From assembly GCA_038503065.1 (NCBI GenBank), contig JBCAMK010000009.1, positions 62,001 to 126,000 on the forward strand: 64,000 nt of DNA, read 5' to 3'. Origin of the DNA: Paragyromitra xinjiangensis. Its lineage: Eukaryota; Ascomycota; Pezizomycetes; Pezizales; Discinaceae. Both the position numbers and the translations under genes were made by a program. Below the pieces are notes generated by a model. It was not told the DNA's origin and did not search any database. It saw only the letters and a program-made list of their open reading frames with translations. Shown in pieces: positions 13,858 to 24,548 of this stretch (position 1 is its first letter; every line of letters starts with the position of its first letter).

Positions 13858-15209
13858 AGAGGGGAGGATATAGAGGAGGAGGAAGAAAATGTATAATATT
13901 TCTTAGATAGCTTTTGAAGGTGACATGTTCTGAAAAAGAGGTAAAGTTACATATACGGCGAAAAGATGGTTGGTGTTAACCCTTACTTAAAGCCCTGAGT
14001 CCTAAGTGTGGGATATCTCGAACAGCATCATGGATACATGTATCTAAGACCAGGAAATCAAAGTGTAGTATGTCGTAGTACATTTAAGGTGATTAGTTAA
14101 ATAGCTTAATAAATACCGTAGTAAGAAAGGTCCGATCACCACAAGTGAGCATCACAGAGTGTCACTCGAACAATACACACGTTAGTAACCCGATACGACA
14201 CGACCAAACCCTTAACTCCATTGAAAGTCCCCCCACAAGCGTAAATATACTCAAAAATAGCCATCCTTAAAAGAGCTATAGCGTAAAGCTCCATTCCTAG
14301 TACTACAAACATTAGACAGCTGCAGTTAGCACTGTCTGGGACTACCAGGACCTCACTAAAAGCTAACCCCGGGTAAATATTGAATCCGCCTTAAATGCCG
14401 ATAGGGCCAAACACAGTTTTCGGTGTTAAGGGATACTCTAGGGACCGGTATCGAGTTTAGTAAGGTTTAGTAAGGTTTATCGCACGTTTACCCCATATCT
14501 CCGGTGTCATTCATTACCAGTAACGTGAGTAGATACGTCCTATGGGTCTAGGTATAGATATTCATATAAGCTATGTCTAGCTGCCCCATCTGTATCCAAT
14601 TCCTTTAGATACAGAAGCAGTCGGAGTTTGGAATCTCGGGTTTAATTTCCCGACACCCCGCAAACGCCGACATCTCGGAGAAGTCATTGGAGATTTCGCA
14701 CTTAAGAGTTGCAATACAGGTGGATTTAGGACCAAATGAATAGCGAGTAAGGGCATAGGTGGTGCTGTAGATTTCAAAGGGGTGAATCCAGAGTGTGCCA
14801 ATACTGGGTAGGATGTTGCATCATGTGATGGGTCCTCCTATACGAAATGGTATTAACCTGGCAAGCAACTTAATATATTCACCCACAATGCATACAGGGC
14901 TCATTGGCTGTGATTAACCATGGGTGTGAATAGCCATAGTCAATATAGCTCCACCTGTATCTGCAGCTTAGATGCCACGACGGCTGCAAAACGCAATATT
15001 GTCACGAACCAATTGGCCACAGAACGAGTTACCAAACGTAATGCTACCTTTTCAACTCGTCAATTGCTATTTTTCTCCATAACTTAACTTTTAGAAACTG
15101 AATAACATCTGTCATTATACCCCACACATCCACCTGTACACATAAGTTACACGATGCTCGATACCTGCAGAAACAAGAACAAAACCCATTCCAAACCCCT
15201 ACCACAATC
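13858..15209. other. Intergenic region, nothing recognised
   Basis: About 1.35 kb separates the upstream side of the F-box gene from the 3' end of the membrane protein gene. It is AT-rich with no coherent frame. A short GTTTAGTAAG tandem copy occurs near 14,456-14,475. Part of it must serve as promoter for the minus-strand F-box gene. Confidence 0.5.
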
Positions 15210-16907
15210 CTACCTGCGGCCTTTTTTACACTCCCCTGCAGCCTCTACAACCCCCAGCAATAACGGGCCTACTGCTACCGCAGCTTCCGTCACTTTAACC
15301 CCTTTAACGCAAACTTTCATCTCCGCACAGCTCCGCCTCTTCACCCTACTCGTTACCAGCACCTCCTCCCCCCAGCTCCTTCCACTATCCTTCTCTAGCA
15401 CAATTCTAGGAAACCCAAAATAATCCTCCGGCTCACCGGCCACCTGTCGTAGCCCCAGCTCCGGAAACTCCATGTGTTCATTACCCGTGTACTCGCCAGC
15501 GATACCCAGGGGTAGTCTAGTGGATTTCGAATTGACGGGGGTCCCACGGTAGGTGTGTGTGATGGTGTCGTACGAGACAAGGGAGAGGAGATGCTGCGTG
15601 AGCGATTTATGAGAATACTTAAGGTGGAAGAAACGGTCGTAGTAGGTTTGTTCCTTCCTTCGTGGGGCCCGTAACGGGGTGAACTTTTTCTTCCCTGGTG
15701 TTATGGTGTTCCGACGGTATTTTAGGGAAGGCTTTCTCGGATCCGCTGGAATCTTCGATTTAATGGGCCGCTCTTGAGGTGCAGAGTCTAGCGACATCTC
15801 CATTGTGAACGACTTGGCTACCCCACCGGGATCTACTAATTTTCGATCGATGAACTTCGCTGTCGGTAAGCTGGAGGGAGGTGGACTAGAGGGAGACGAT
15901 TTCTTTAAGCCGTTTCTAGCATCGAGGATGACCTCCCACTCGTAACCGTCGCACGCATGAGCGTATATAGAGTCGCGGACTAGAGGTTGGATGGAGCAGG
16001 AAAGGATCAAAGGGATGAAACATAATATGAACGAGACGGAAAGACAGACTTTCCACACGATGTTGAATTTTCCAGACTTCTTACTCCAGGATGGTGGACC
16101 TCCTTGATGCGATTCTAGAAGCGACTGGGTTGGGATTGGATTGGCTGTTTCTCGTCGGATTAATGGTGGTCTTGGGTTAGGATCTCGACGGATGTTTACT
16201 ATAGTCGGCCGCGTATTCCGGATTGGCATCAATGTCGCTTCACGATATGTTGGTGGGCTACCTGGTTGTTCTGGCCCTGGGTTTGGTGAGAACCCATCTG
16301 CAGGAGTAAGAGGTTCGCTACCAGTACGTCCTCGGGATCCACCTGCAGGACGAACAACTGACGCTATCCGGGCTGAAGCGTTGGGGTTTGCTAGTTCAAG
16401 TGGTTCATCGTCGATGTGTTCATGAAACGCACTAACCCTCCCAGCCGCCGGTGCCAGTCTCGTTCGAGAATCAACGCTCACCAACTCGAAAGCCTCTCCA
16501 CTCGCTATTACGACGCTATCGCATGACGAGCTGAACGATGGATTGCCGCTCCTATTTCGTCGTCTAGACCACTTTGGCCAATTCCTCTTACTCCGCTGCT
16601 CCAGTGTCGAAGTTAACTGGTCGATGCAGTAGAAATCTACTACTGTCGCCAAGAGTCCGCATATAGCTGTGAAGAACATCCATGCTGATTCGGCGGCGGG
16701 GGAGCATCGTGTGAGGAGGGAGTCTTTATCGTGGATGTGTTCTTCAGCGTGTACGCCTGCGACTAGGACGAGGATAAACGGGAGGTGGGAAACCAGGAAG
16801 ATGATGAGGAGACGGAAGCGGGGGTGTACGAAGGAGGATGGAAAGAGCCGTGAGAATACCCTTTTGAAGGGATTTTGCTCACGTAGGTTTTGTAGGATGG
16901 GAGACAT
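15210..16907 (-). CDS. Putative three-helix membrane protein with a PPTY motif, function unknown
   Basis: The uninterrupted frame encodes 565 residues. Hydrophobic helices are visible at about residues 31-52 (FRLLIIFLVSHLPFILVLVA), 74-95 (AWMFFTAICGLLATVVDFY) and 282-305 (VCLSVSFILCFIPLILSC). Residues 100-280 form a Ser/Pro/Arg-rich, presumably cytosolic linker. It contains SPPTY at about 217-221, a PPxY motif of the kind bound by WW-domain ubiquitin ligases such as Rsp5; that link is inferred from motif only. The C-terminal half is basic, then a more ordered 120-residue segment. I do not recognise the family. The start lies about 340 bases upstream of, and divergent from, URA3, so the two may share a promoter region. 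Confidence 0.65.
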   Translation of the reverse strand: MSPILQNLREQNPFKRVFSRLFPSSFVHPRFRLLIIFLVSHLPFILVLVAGVHAEEHIHDKDSLLTRCSPAAESAWMFFTAICGLLATVVDFYCIDQLTSTLEQRSKRNWPKWSRRRNRSGNPSFSSSCDSVVIASGEAFELVSVDSRTRLAPAAGRVSAFHEHIDDEPLELANPNASARIASVVRPAGGSRGRTGSEPLTPADGFSPNPGPEQPGSPPTYREATLMPIRNTRPTIVNIRRDPNPRPPLIRRETANPIPTQSLLESHQGGPPSWSKKSGKFNIVWKVCLSVSFILCFIPLILSCSIQPLVRDSIYAHACDGYEWEVILDARNGLKKSSPSSPPPSSLPTAKFIDRKLVDPGGVAKSFTMEMSLDSAPQERPIKSKIPADPRKPSLKYRRNTITPGKKKFTPLRAPRRKEQTYYDRFFHLKYSHKSLTQHLLSLVSYDTITHTYRGTPVNSKSTRLPLGIAGEYTGNEHMEFPELGLRQVAGEPEDYFGFPRIVLEKDSGRSWGEEVLVTSRVKRRSCAEMKVCVKGVKVTEAAVAVGPLLLGVVEAAGECKKGRR

Positions 16908-17249
16908 TCACAGACGATGGTCAAGATGGTCCATGTTGTCCTGGATGGCGAGAGCTTCATGTTGGAGGAGATAGTTAAAGTGGGTGCTGGTTGTCGAAGT
17001 CACAAGACGCTGGAGAGGGAGGAAATACGAAGCGAGTTGGAGATCGATCTAGGGCTGGAACGAGAGTTGGTTTGTAATCCAGCTGATCTCTCTTGGGGAA
17101 CATTTAATCGAGGCTTAACTACGAGTGATCGCTCATGTTCGGAAGCGAGTGATATTCTATGAGAGTTGGTTGGCGTTAGTCATCAGCTGCCCCACCACCC
17201 CGCAGTTTTAGTCTCGCTCCCTCCTGCACGTCAACTCCAAACACTCAAA

Positions 17250-18126
17250 ATGTCCTATACCAAAAGATCTTATGGCGAGCGTTCGAAAACCCACCTGACT
17301 GTCGTTGGACGTCGCTTGCTCTCAATTATGGAGGCTAAGAAATCCAATCTCTGTCTATCCGTAGACCTAACAGACCCTGAAAAGATCCTCGCCCTCATTG
17401 ACCGTGAGCACCCCACCCAACTCAATCCCAACCTACAATTGAAAACGTCAACTAACACATCAACCAGAACTCGGTCCCAAACTCTGCCTCGTAAAAACCC
17501 ACATCGACATAATAACCTTCACCACCCCCACATCCATCACCTCCTTCATCACCTCCCTCAAACGCCTTTCCGCGCACCACAACTTCCTCATCTTCGAGGA
17601 CCGTAAATTCGCCGACATAGGCTCCACCGTGCAACACCAATACCGCTCCGGCATCTACCATATCGCCTCATGGGCACATATCACCAACGCGCATACCGTT
17701 CCTGGCGAAGGCATAATCCAAGGTCTTCGTGAAGTAGCACTTGAATACCCCGGTGAAGACCGTGGGCTTCTCATGCTTGGTGAGATGAGCTCGAAGGGGA
17801 ACCTAGGTGGTGGGGAGTATCTGGCGAAAACGGTGGAGATGGCTCGGAAGTATACGGATTTTGTAACGGGGTTTATTGCGCAGGGTGCGGTTGAGGGTGG
17901 AGGGGAAGACGAGGATTTTGTTGTTATGAGTCCAGGGGTTGGGCTGGCGAAGGGAGGGGATGGATTGGGACAGCAGTATAATACTCCGGATGATGTGGTT
18001 GGGAAGAGGGGGAGCGATGTGATTATCGTTGGGAGAGGGATTATTAAAGCGCAAGATCCAGTGGAAGAAGCGGAGAAATATAGGAAGGCTGGATGGGAGG
18101 CTTATGAGGGGCGGTTGAAGAACTAG
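17250..18126 (+). CDS. URA3/pyrG: Orotidine 5'-phosphate decarboxylase
   Basis: This enzyme converts OMP to UMP, the last step of de novo pyrimidine synthesis in the cytosol. There are two exons, 17,250-17,403 and 17,468-18,126. The intron has donor GTGAGC, a CTAAC branch site at about 17,451 and acceptor CCAG, and gives 270 residues. The spliced frame restores the family order: [28 protein letters not shown], the active-site block [14 protein letters not shown] (DRK at about residues 96-98), [36 protein letters not shown] and the phosphate-binding VGRGI near the C-terminus. Length and intron position fit ascomycete enzymes. The ATG at 17,250 ([12 protein letters not shown]) was chosen because it gives the normal N-terminus. 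All key residues appear present, so the gene should be functional. Confidence 0.96.
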
Positions 18127-18661
18127 AGTGGGGTAGATTTTGTAAGGGATACTGTAGTTGGAAATTATAGACAAGTGAGGTGGAGATTGTTGGTTGATAC
18201 CAAAAAAACCTGTGAATTAAAATAGTGAGTATATAATTAGGAGTTTTAAGCACGATATCAAGACATCCGAGATGATAATAGAAAAGAATGTGTGACAATT
18301 ACAAAAATTAGTAAGCATCATTCAACGCTCTTTCCACTTAGTACTTTCCTCTTACACCGCCCTCTACCCTCTAGTATAGCAACTTAACTCAGTCCACCGA
18401 GTGAGATCCGATGAGCATCGTGAACCCCACACCAACAAACAAACACCCCTTTCAAGTCTCAAATCGCTCCCCACAAGCCAACCAAGAACTTGAACCACCC
18501 GTTCAGCGACTCCACAGCCCACTCACCAAGTACCGAGCAAATACTATCTTGAAACCCCAAGCACAACCAACATGACCTAAAACCACTCACATATAAACAG
18601 TCCCCCACCCGTAAGTCCCATTCAATTCCCCATCAACTCACGGAAATCCCAACCACACAAA

Positions 18662-19180
18662 ATGTCTTCTCCCCGCACCATCACCTCACTCAGACACCAC
18701 CTCGAAACCCTCACCTCAACCACCGCAGTCATCGCAACTGATCTCGAACAGCTACTCACCTTCATCGAAGAGCAACTCCCTTCACCTTCCCCCACCAGCA
18801 CCGAACACAACACACCCCACCCCACTACGATCACCTACGTAGTCGAAACTAATAAAGCACTAATCGAGCGACTCGGTAAAGTCGCGTCACTCGCGCGGGA
18901 GGCTGGTACAGAGTGGAAAGCTACAGATAATTCAGGCAAGTATACCGAGGCCGTAATCAGGGAGATTGAGGAGCTGTTTGGTGATCTTGGACATAATATG
19001 GTTGTGTTGTATAAAGAGGTTGAGAGGATACGGTCGAGGTATGAGCTTGGGGATGATGGGAGTGAGGGGTTGGCGGAAGGTGAGGTGAAGGTGAGGAAGT
19101 CTGTGAGGCTTTGGGAGGCGTTGAGGAGGGTTGTGTCTTTGAGGGGGATCAAGAGGAGGATGAGGAAATTGAGTGGATAG
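18662..19180 (+). CDS. Small predicted helical protein, function unknown
   Basis: The single-exon frame of 172 residues begins MSSPRTITSLRHHLETL. It is mostly charged and helical. Heptad-like leucines occur in the first 40 residues, then a Pro/Ser/Thr linker (about 40-58), then long charged helices to a strongly basic end (LRGIKRRMRKLSG). No signal peptide or membrane segment is evident and I do not recognise a family. The gene lies about 530 bases after URA3 on the same strand. It is judged real because the frame is clean across a GC-richer block and starts just after an AT-poor, C-rich leader. Confidence 0.55.
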   Translation: MSSPRTITSLRHHLETLTSTTAVIATDLEQLLTFIEEQLPSPSPTSTEHNTPHPTTITYVVETNKALIERLGKVASLAREAGTEWKATDNSGKYTEAVIREIEELFGDLGHNMVVLYKEVERIRSRYELGDDGSEGLAEGEVKVRKSVRLWEALRRVVSLRGIKRRMRKLSG

Positions 19181-20578
19181 ATCTGGGAGGTGGTGGGTGG
19201 GTGATGGAGTTTATTTATTTTTGCTTTTGGTTATGGAGTATAGAATATCGTGGAACTAAATTAATCAATCTTTTCATATCATATGGGGGATTTAAATAAC
19301 AATTTACGGAGTAATATAACTGGCAGCAAAACTAGTGCAAACCGCTCCATCACTCTGCATGTAACTGATGGCGAATAAGGGAGGGAGGTAGTCTCGTGCC
19401 CAGCCCCACTGCGCAGCTTACTGCCTACCGTAGGAACAACCTATGATAGGTGGGGATGGGAACAAGCCTAGGAGGAAGGTAGGTAAGCACCAATTACTGC
19501 ATTGAATTAAGTCTACTACTCAGCCAGAGAGCACTAGTAGGAAGACGGGGAGCGGAGATGAGATATTTCAGCGTAACAACTGACATGATGTGTTTCGCTG
19601 GTTAATAGAGCAGAAGCAACAGCCCAGGACAAGCTGCGAGCTGAGAAAACGTTGATCAAGGATTTAAAGATTCAAGAAAACGAACAAATTCAAGTCCTAG
19701 ATCATCTTAGACCAGTAGTTTACCAAGTCTTGATTAGTAGCCGTAGGATCTTTAGCATTACATTGCGTAACTGTCAGCACGGGCCAGTGATGGGAAATAC
19801 ACATATAGCACACATTCTATGTCAGTATCTCGTTAAGTAAAGGAAGTTGGGAGCCTATTATAAGGTCTTGTAGCCCAAGTGGAGTAGGGATGGTAATGCT
19901 GATCCGAAGTATTCGGTGAAATAACGAACTCAGCCAACACAGGTTCGAATCCTGTCTCGACCAAACTTTTTGGAGTTTTGGTGGTCTGTTCGGGCTTGTC
20001 CGTCCTAAAGTTGTTTTTTCATCATAGTTTGGTATTTGTCCACGGTATCTGCATTTACAGCAAGGAAAATGGATAGAAAAGTGAGTAGAGGCGTGAAGTT
20101 TTTCATTGGGTCAAAACTCGTAAGCTCGAAATATCTTGTCAATACGATTGCGAATGACATCTACGGCAATTACTTCACATGGGGAACTGTACACGCGGGC
20201 AACCAAAACTTCCCTTGGATCTTAGTTGTTGGTTATAGAAGCAATCTACTTTCTCAAGATTATGTGCCGATCCAAGTTGTTCCTTAGTTAACTCTCGTTA
20301 CCTTACTCGACATTAGATTAAGGCATTTAGCTATAAAGATTTTAAGTCATAACCGATCATCCGGCTAATCAGATACATGAGGGGTTTCTTTATTTTAATT
20401 AACAAGGTACAACAAATACTAAAAGCAAATGAGCTTCAGCGTTTCTTCGAGTTGGCGTAAAATGGCCATCAACTTGAAAGAGTAATTAAAAATGCCTAGG
20501 CACCAACCACTACTACACCAACCAGGTTGAATCCAAGGGCCTAGACATGTATCCAACCATTCCGTCCTTCGAAAATGC
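19181..20578. other. Intergenic region with a tRNA-like sequence and one weak small frame
   Basis: Apart from the tRNA-like sequence at 19,864-19,963, this stretch has one ATG frame at 20,069-20,287 (72 codons, starting MDRKVSRGVKFF) with no recognised similarity. I regard that frame as undecided and do not list it as a gene. Confidence 0.5.
19864..19963 (+). tRNA. tRNA-like sequence, possibly a decayed tRNA gene
   Basis: An A-box (TAGCCCAAGTGG at 19,871) and a perfect B-box (GGTTCGAATCC at 19,942) lie 60 bases apart. The T arm is a perfect five-pair stem (ACAGG/CCTGT). The acceptor ends GGTCTTG and CTCGACC pair at five of seven positions. A T-run terminator follows at once (CTTTTTGG, 19,966). 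The anticodon arm does not fold cleanly and the length of about 99 bases implies an intron or long variable arm, so I cannot name the anticodon. It may be a pseudogene or a tRNA-derived repeat head. Confidence 0.42.
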
Positions 20579-21487
20579 TTACAACTCCGGAACAGGGACA
20601 CCGAATTGACGATAGATATCAGGATCGGTGATGCCGGTGCTTGCCCAAGCGTGTAGCTTGAGGTCGGGGGTAGAGATTGCGCTTGTTACGAACTGAACAA
20701 CTCTGTTGATCCAGTCGACAATGTTTGAGCTGTTATCAGTCGCAATTGCCTGCCTAAACTCGACCGTCTCGTACGATAGAACGCTGGTAAGATTATACCT
20801 ATAGTTCCTGCAATATAAAGAAGCGTTATAGGATTTAGAGCAAATAACACAAAGGAGTTCTGGGATGTCGGTCGCAGCCTCGATCTTCCACATCATGTGG
20901 AGATTATCCAAATTTGCCAAACTAAGGCTCTCGCGATTCGAAAGGATGTACCCGTTGTAATCCGGATCAGCTTCCATTTCCTTTGTATGGCAGCGACATG
21001 CTGGATGGTAAGCATCCATTTGCTTTTCGAACAAGATAATTGCTTTCGCGATGCGCTTGAGATCTCGTAATGTGTGCGCTCGACCGATGCCGACATGAAC
21101 ATGCAAGCCGGTGCTATTGTTAAATGCGAGTTTGAATGAAGATGAGAGGATTTGTGTCATCTCTGGGATGACCCATTCCCATTGCTTGTTTTTGAGGATT
21201 GGAGTAGCGATCTCAGCACTTCTCTGTACAAGACCGCTGCCGGACGATTGAATAGTTTTGATGCTGGTATCAGCTTGAACTTGGAACGACGAGATGACTT
21301 TCTCAAGACTGAGACGTCTATGGATCAGGTTGTCTACCATGTCGAGGGCTTGTGTTCCGAGTTTCTCAGCCAGAGGCGTCAATGCGGATACGATAAGGTG
21401 GTAGTGCTCGAATATCGAGGTGTTGAGAGGGATTTGGCAGATAATGAACTCTAGTTCAACGCCAACAGTGATTTCGTTTACTGACAT
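20579..21487 (-). CDS. Putative amidoligase-family enzyme
   Basis: The frame encodes 302 residues from the ATG at 21,487 (MSVNEITVGVELEF). An upstream in-frame ATG at 21,697 would add 70 unlike residues and is less likely. The pattern matches the fungal and bacterial Amidoligase_2 family of the ATP-grasp-like/glutamine-synthetase fold: GVELEF at residues 9-14, the hallmark TGLHVHVG at about 126-133, and a late block YRYNLTS with ETVEFRQA. Family members are predicted to join amino groups to carboxylates, but the fungal substrate is unknown. The acidic GVELEF and the histidines of HVHVG are the expected metal/ATP-site residues. No signal peptide is seen. The frame is intact. Confidence 0.78.
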   Translation of the reverse strand: MSVNEITVGVELEFIICQIPLNTSIFEHYHLIVSALTPLAEKLGTQALDMVDNLIHRRLSLEKVISSFQVQADTSIKTIQSSGSGLVQRSAEIATPILKNKQWEWVIPEMTQILSSSFKLAFNNSTGLHVHVGIGRAHTLRDLKRIAKAIILFEKQMDAYHPACRCHTKEMEADPDYNGYILSNRESLSLANLDNLHMMWKIEAATDIPELLCVICSKSYNASLYCRNYRYNLTSVLSYETVEFRQAIATDNSSNIVDWINRVVQFVTSAISTPDLKLHAWASTGITDPDIYRQFGVPVPEL

Positions 21488-22589
21488 CGTAAAATTTACT
21501 GATGATCGATCGTAGGTAAGGCTTGTAGAGAACGCGTAGAGAGTGGTTTGGTGAATAGGGAGAATTGGTGGAGGTAGGTGATATTCGCTGAATTTATCGT
21601 AAATGACTTGATTGAATTCGAGATTCAAGAATGTCTTTCGTTTTGACACCGGTGGACTATCTTGAAACAGAACACAGTCTTGGGGGACATGAATCAACCT
21701 TTATGGAGAAAAAATGGTTCAAGAGCCACCCTATATTCCAGTTCCTTTTTGTTACGTGCCAATCAGTGAACGTAGAAAGGTAAAAATTCATGTTTGAAGC
21801 CGCTCCCTCAATTACATACTGCAACAGTAGGCTGTAGCTAGCAGATAAACTCTAGCATGTAGTATGTAATTCTACTTTCTATTCTGAAATTTACTTGCCC
21901 TCTACCAGTATGCATGTCATCCCTTATCCATCCACTTTTTCTTTGTTCGTCAAAGCAATACACGTAACTCTGCGGACTTACTTAGGCGTTCACTAAATAC
22001 TGGGAAACGTTAGCCACGCCCACCAAAAATTACTAGTACTGTGGAACAACTCAAAAGCAACCAAATTGACTGCTGCTATAGTGTGATATTACTAGCTACG
22101 CAAATTTAAATAGATTTAGTCATCGGGCAGAGTCCATTATTTTCGTTTTATGATATGGTCAGTTTTGTTGATTTGGGGTTGCATTACGATGTGGCTCGTT
22201 GCAAATTCTTAGTATCTAATGAATGCCTAAATAAAACGAAGTACAAAACGAGGAATATGATTGGTACTGCGATAACCGTAGACCTCTACACCAAAAAGGT
22301 TATCAGCCCTTTCATCTGGGCTACGAAAAGGCGATATTGTAACACCCCCCAACAGTACGGCAGTGGATCTAACCCTTTTTTCGTTCTGTAACTAATACAA
22401 GTTGTCACCACCCACCCAGTTGATTTTCAAGTCGTCAACTTTTATGGTTTCATTTAAAAATCTTACTTTTAAATGGAATGCCGTATCTTACTACTTGATA
22501 CAATACAGAAATGGAAAAACACAATTGAAGAAACGACAGTAAGAAAACTTTATGCTATTATAGACAAAATTCCCCTTCCAACGTTGGGT
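21488..22589. other. Intergenic region
   Basis: About 1.1 kb of AT-rich DNA separates the amidoligase start from the 3' end of the NADH dehydrogenase gene. A short inverted pair CATTTAAAAAT / TTTTAAATG lies near 22,450-22,475. The frame at 22,155-22,391 has no recognisable content. Confidence 0.5.
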
Positions 22590-24548
22590 TCAGAACCGAT
22601 TGATGTCCCGGCCCAGGATCCAGTTTGTGAACCTGTAGGAGATGATAATTATGTCAGTAAATTACCTGACCTATAAGATCTATAACTAAGAGGTAATACT
22701 TACCAATAAACAGGTATTAATATCTTATTCCTCCAACTCAGACTCTTCGTAAAATAGGCCGTCCTCCACATGAGCCACGCCAACCGCCTACGCAGTGTCA
22801 GTTATCTGTTCATTGAGGTAGTTGGATCAATATTACCCTTTAACATCCCCCTTATCTGTTTGTGTAATTGCCTTCCAGCTACCCAAATACGCCATGATCC
22901 CAAGGCTCTTGTACTTGAACTCCTGTTCATTTCCGACTCTCACCAAGATTCCTTCCTTCCCCATATCGATTAACCCCTGCTTATTGTTTTTCTTCTCTTT
23001 CAAAATGGCGGCCTTATTCAAAGTTTTCCCCAGCCACCTAGCTTGCTGGTCCGCTACTTGCGCCGTCGCTGGTAAATCTTGTCCCCTCACCCATGCACAG
23101 TCCCCTAACGCGAACACGTCCTCCAGCTGCTTTGTATCTTCCGTCAACTTATGCTTAACCTGAACTCTCAAGTGATCATCCACAACCACCCTCCCCGCCC
23201 TCTTATCTTTCTCAACACCCCAGCTACAGCTCTCCTCTCCACTCTCATCCCGCCTCTGCTCTACATCACTTAGACAGAACTCCCCCTTCAATCCATTTGC
23301 AATAAACGGATTAGCTGCCAGTCCGGTATTCCAGACCACACCGCCAACAGGGATACGTCCGTCTTGTTTCGTGTTGATGTAGCCATCTTCGACGGAAAGG
23401 ACGTGCTGAGAGGTGCGGATATCGATACCTTGGCGGCTGAAGATTCGCTCCGCATAGCGCGCGAGATCGTCATCGAACATGGAGAGGATTCGTGGGGCGA
23501 CGTCGTAGATTGTGATACGAGGGTAGGAGGCGAGTGACGGATACATGCGTGAAAGATCGTCGGATACAAGATCGTGGAGTTCGGCGGAGAATTCGACACC
23601 CGTTGCTGTTGAAGTGTTAGTAAAGTGTTGGTTGAATGTAAGTTGAGATTAGGTTTGGTTCGCTTCATATGGGGCGTAGGGGAATTAAGATTTTGTTAAA
23701 TTGGAAAAACTTACGTCCACCACCTATTACGGCAAAATGGAGGAGTTGTTTCTTCCGTTCCTCTGAAGCTGTTGGTAGTGCAGCCTCTTCAAAACCTATT
23801 CCATAAGTTAGTGAATCCCCAGTGATATCGAGACCAATTTTCGTCATACATTCTAGCACACGTTTCCTAATCTTCCTTGCATCTGCAACATCTTTCAAAA
23901 AGAATGCATGTTCCTTAACTCCCGGCACCCCAAATGTCTGACTATAAGCACCAACCCCAATCACAATTTTATCAAACTTAACCTTAAACCTAGTCCTCAC
24001 CCCCCCACCGACAACCCCACCTTCATTTTCTTCTCCTTCAGGTTCTCGGTTTGTGGGCCGTTTTTCAACTGCCCCTTCTACAGTGACAGTCTTATTTACA
24101 AAATCAATTGAGTCTGCCCACCCGCGTAGGACATCAACTCCATGTCGAGATCGAGAGGACTCCATAGCCGTACGAAACTCCAATGTGCCTACGGCAGTAG
24201 AGGCAAGGAGAGGCGTAAAGACGAAATATGTTCGTGGAGTAACGATAACAGGCTGGTAGTGTTTCAAGGAGAGCATATTGGAGAGGCCAAATCCACCCCA
24301 GCCAGAGCCGAGGATTAAGACTCGTTCTCTATCTTTTCATTTAGTTAGCTGGGAATTCTGATATCAACAGGATAGGAATAGAAAATACCTCCTTTGGCTT
24401 CATCAAGGGCTTCAATAGTTAATCCTCGTCTCTGCTGTGAACTCCTTATGCCTCCACATTTTGCAGAAGCCCTGACACTTCTTCGAATACCTGCCAGACA
24501 TGTTTCCACAGAGCGGGTGCTCCCACGATACCTTAGAACAGTCGTCAT
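22590..24548 (-). CDS. Type II (alternative, rotenone-insensitive) NADH:ubiquinone oxidoreductase, mitochondrial
   Basis: This FAD enzyme oxidises NADH and passes electrons to ubiquinone at the inner mitochondrial membrane without pumping protons. There are five exons: 24,548-24,389, 24,332-23,715, 23,605-22,837, 22,787-22,704 and 22,632-22,590. All have GT..AG introns in phase, giving 557 residues. An Arg/Ser-rich presequence (residues 1-45) is followed by the first dinucleotide fold RVLILGSGWGGFG, then FVFTPLLAST, the second fold VIGGGPTGVEFSAEL, VFALGDCA, and the quinone/membrane C-terminus RLAWLMWRTAYFTKSLSWRN ending GRDINRF. Nothing essential is missing. The ATG at 24,548 was preferred to an upstream TTG. 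Whether the enzyme faces the matrix or intermembrane space is not decided by sequence. Confidence 0.94.

Noticed and set aside
17166..17249. Upstream in-frame extension of URA3
   Set aside because: It would start at TTG and adds residues not seen in the family; the ATG at 17,250 fits the usual N-terminus.
12529..24548. Secondary-metabolite gene cluster
   Set aside because: No polyketide synthase, peptide synthetase, terpene cyclase or transporter is present.
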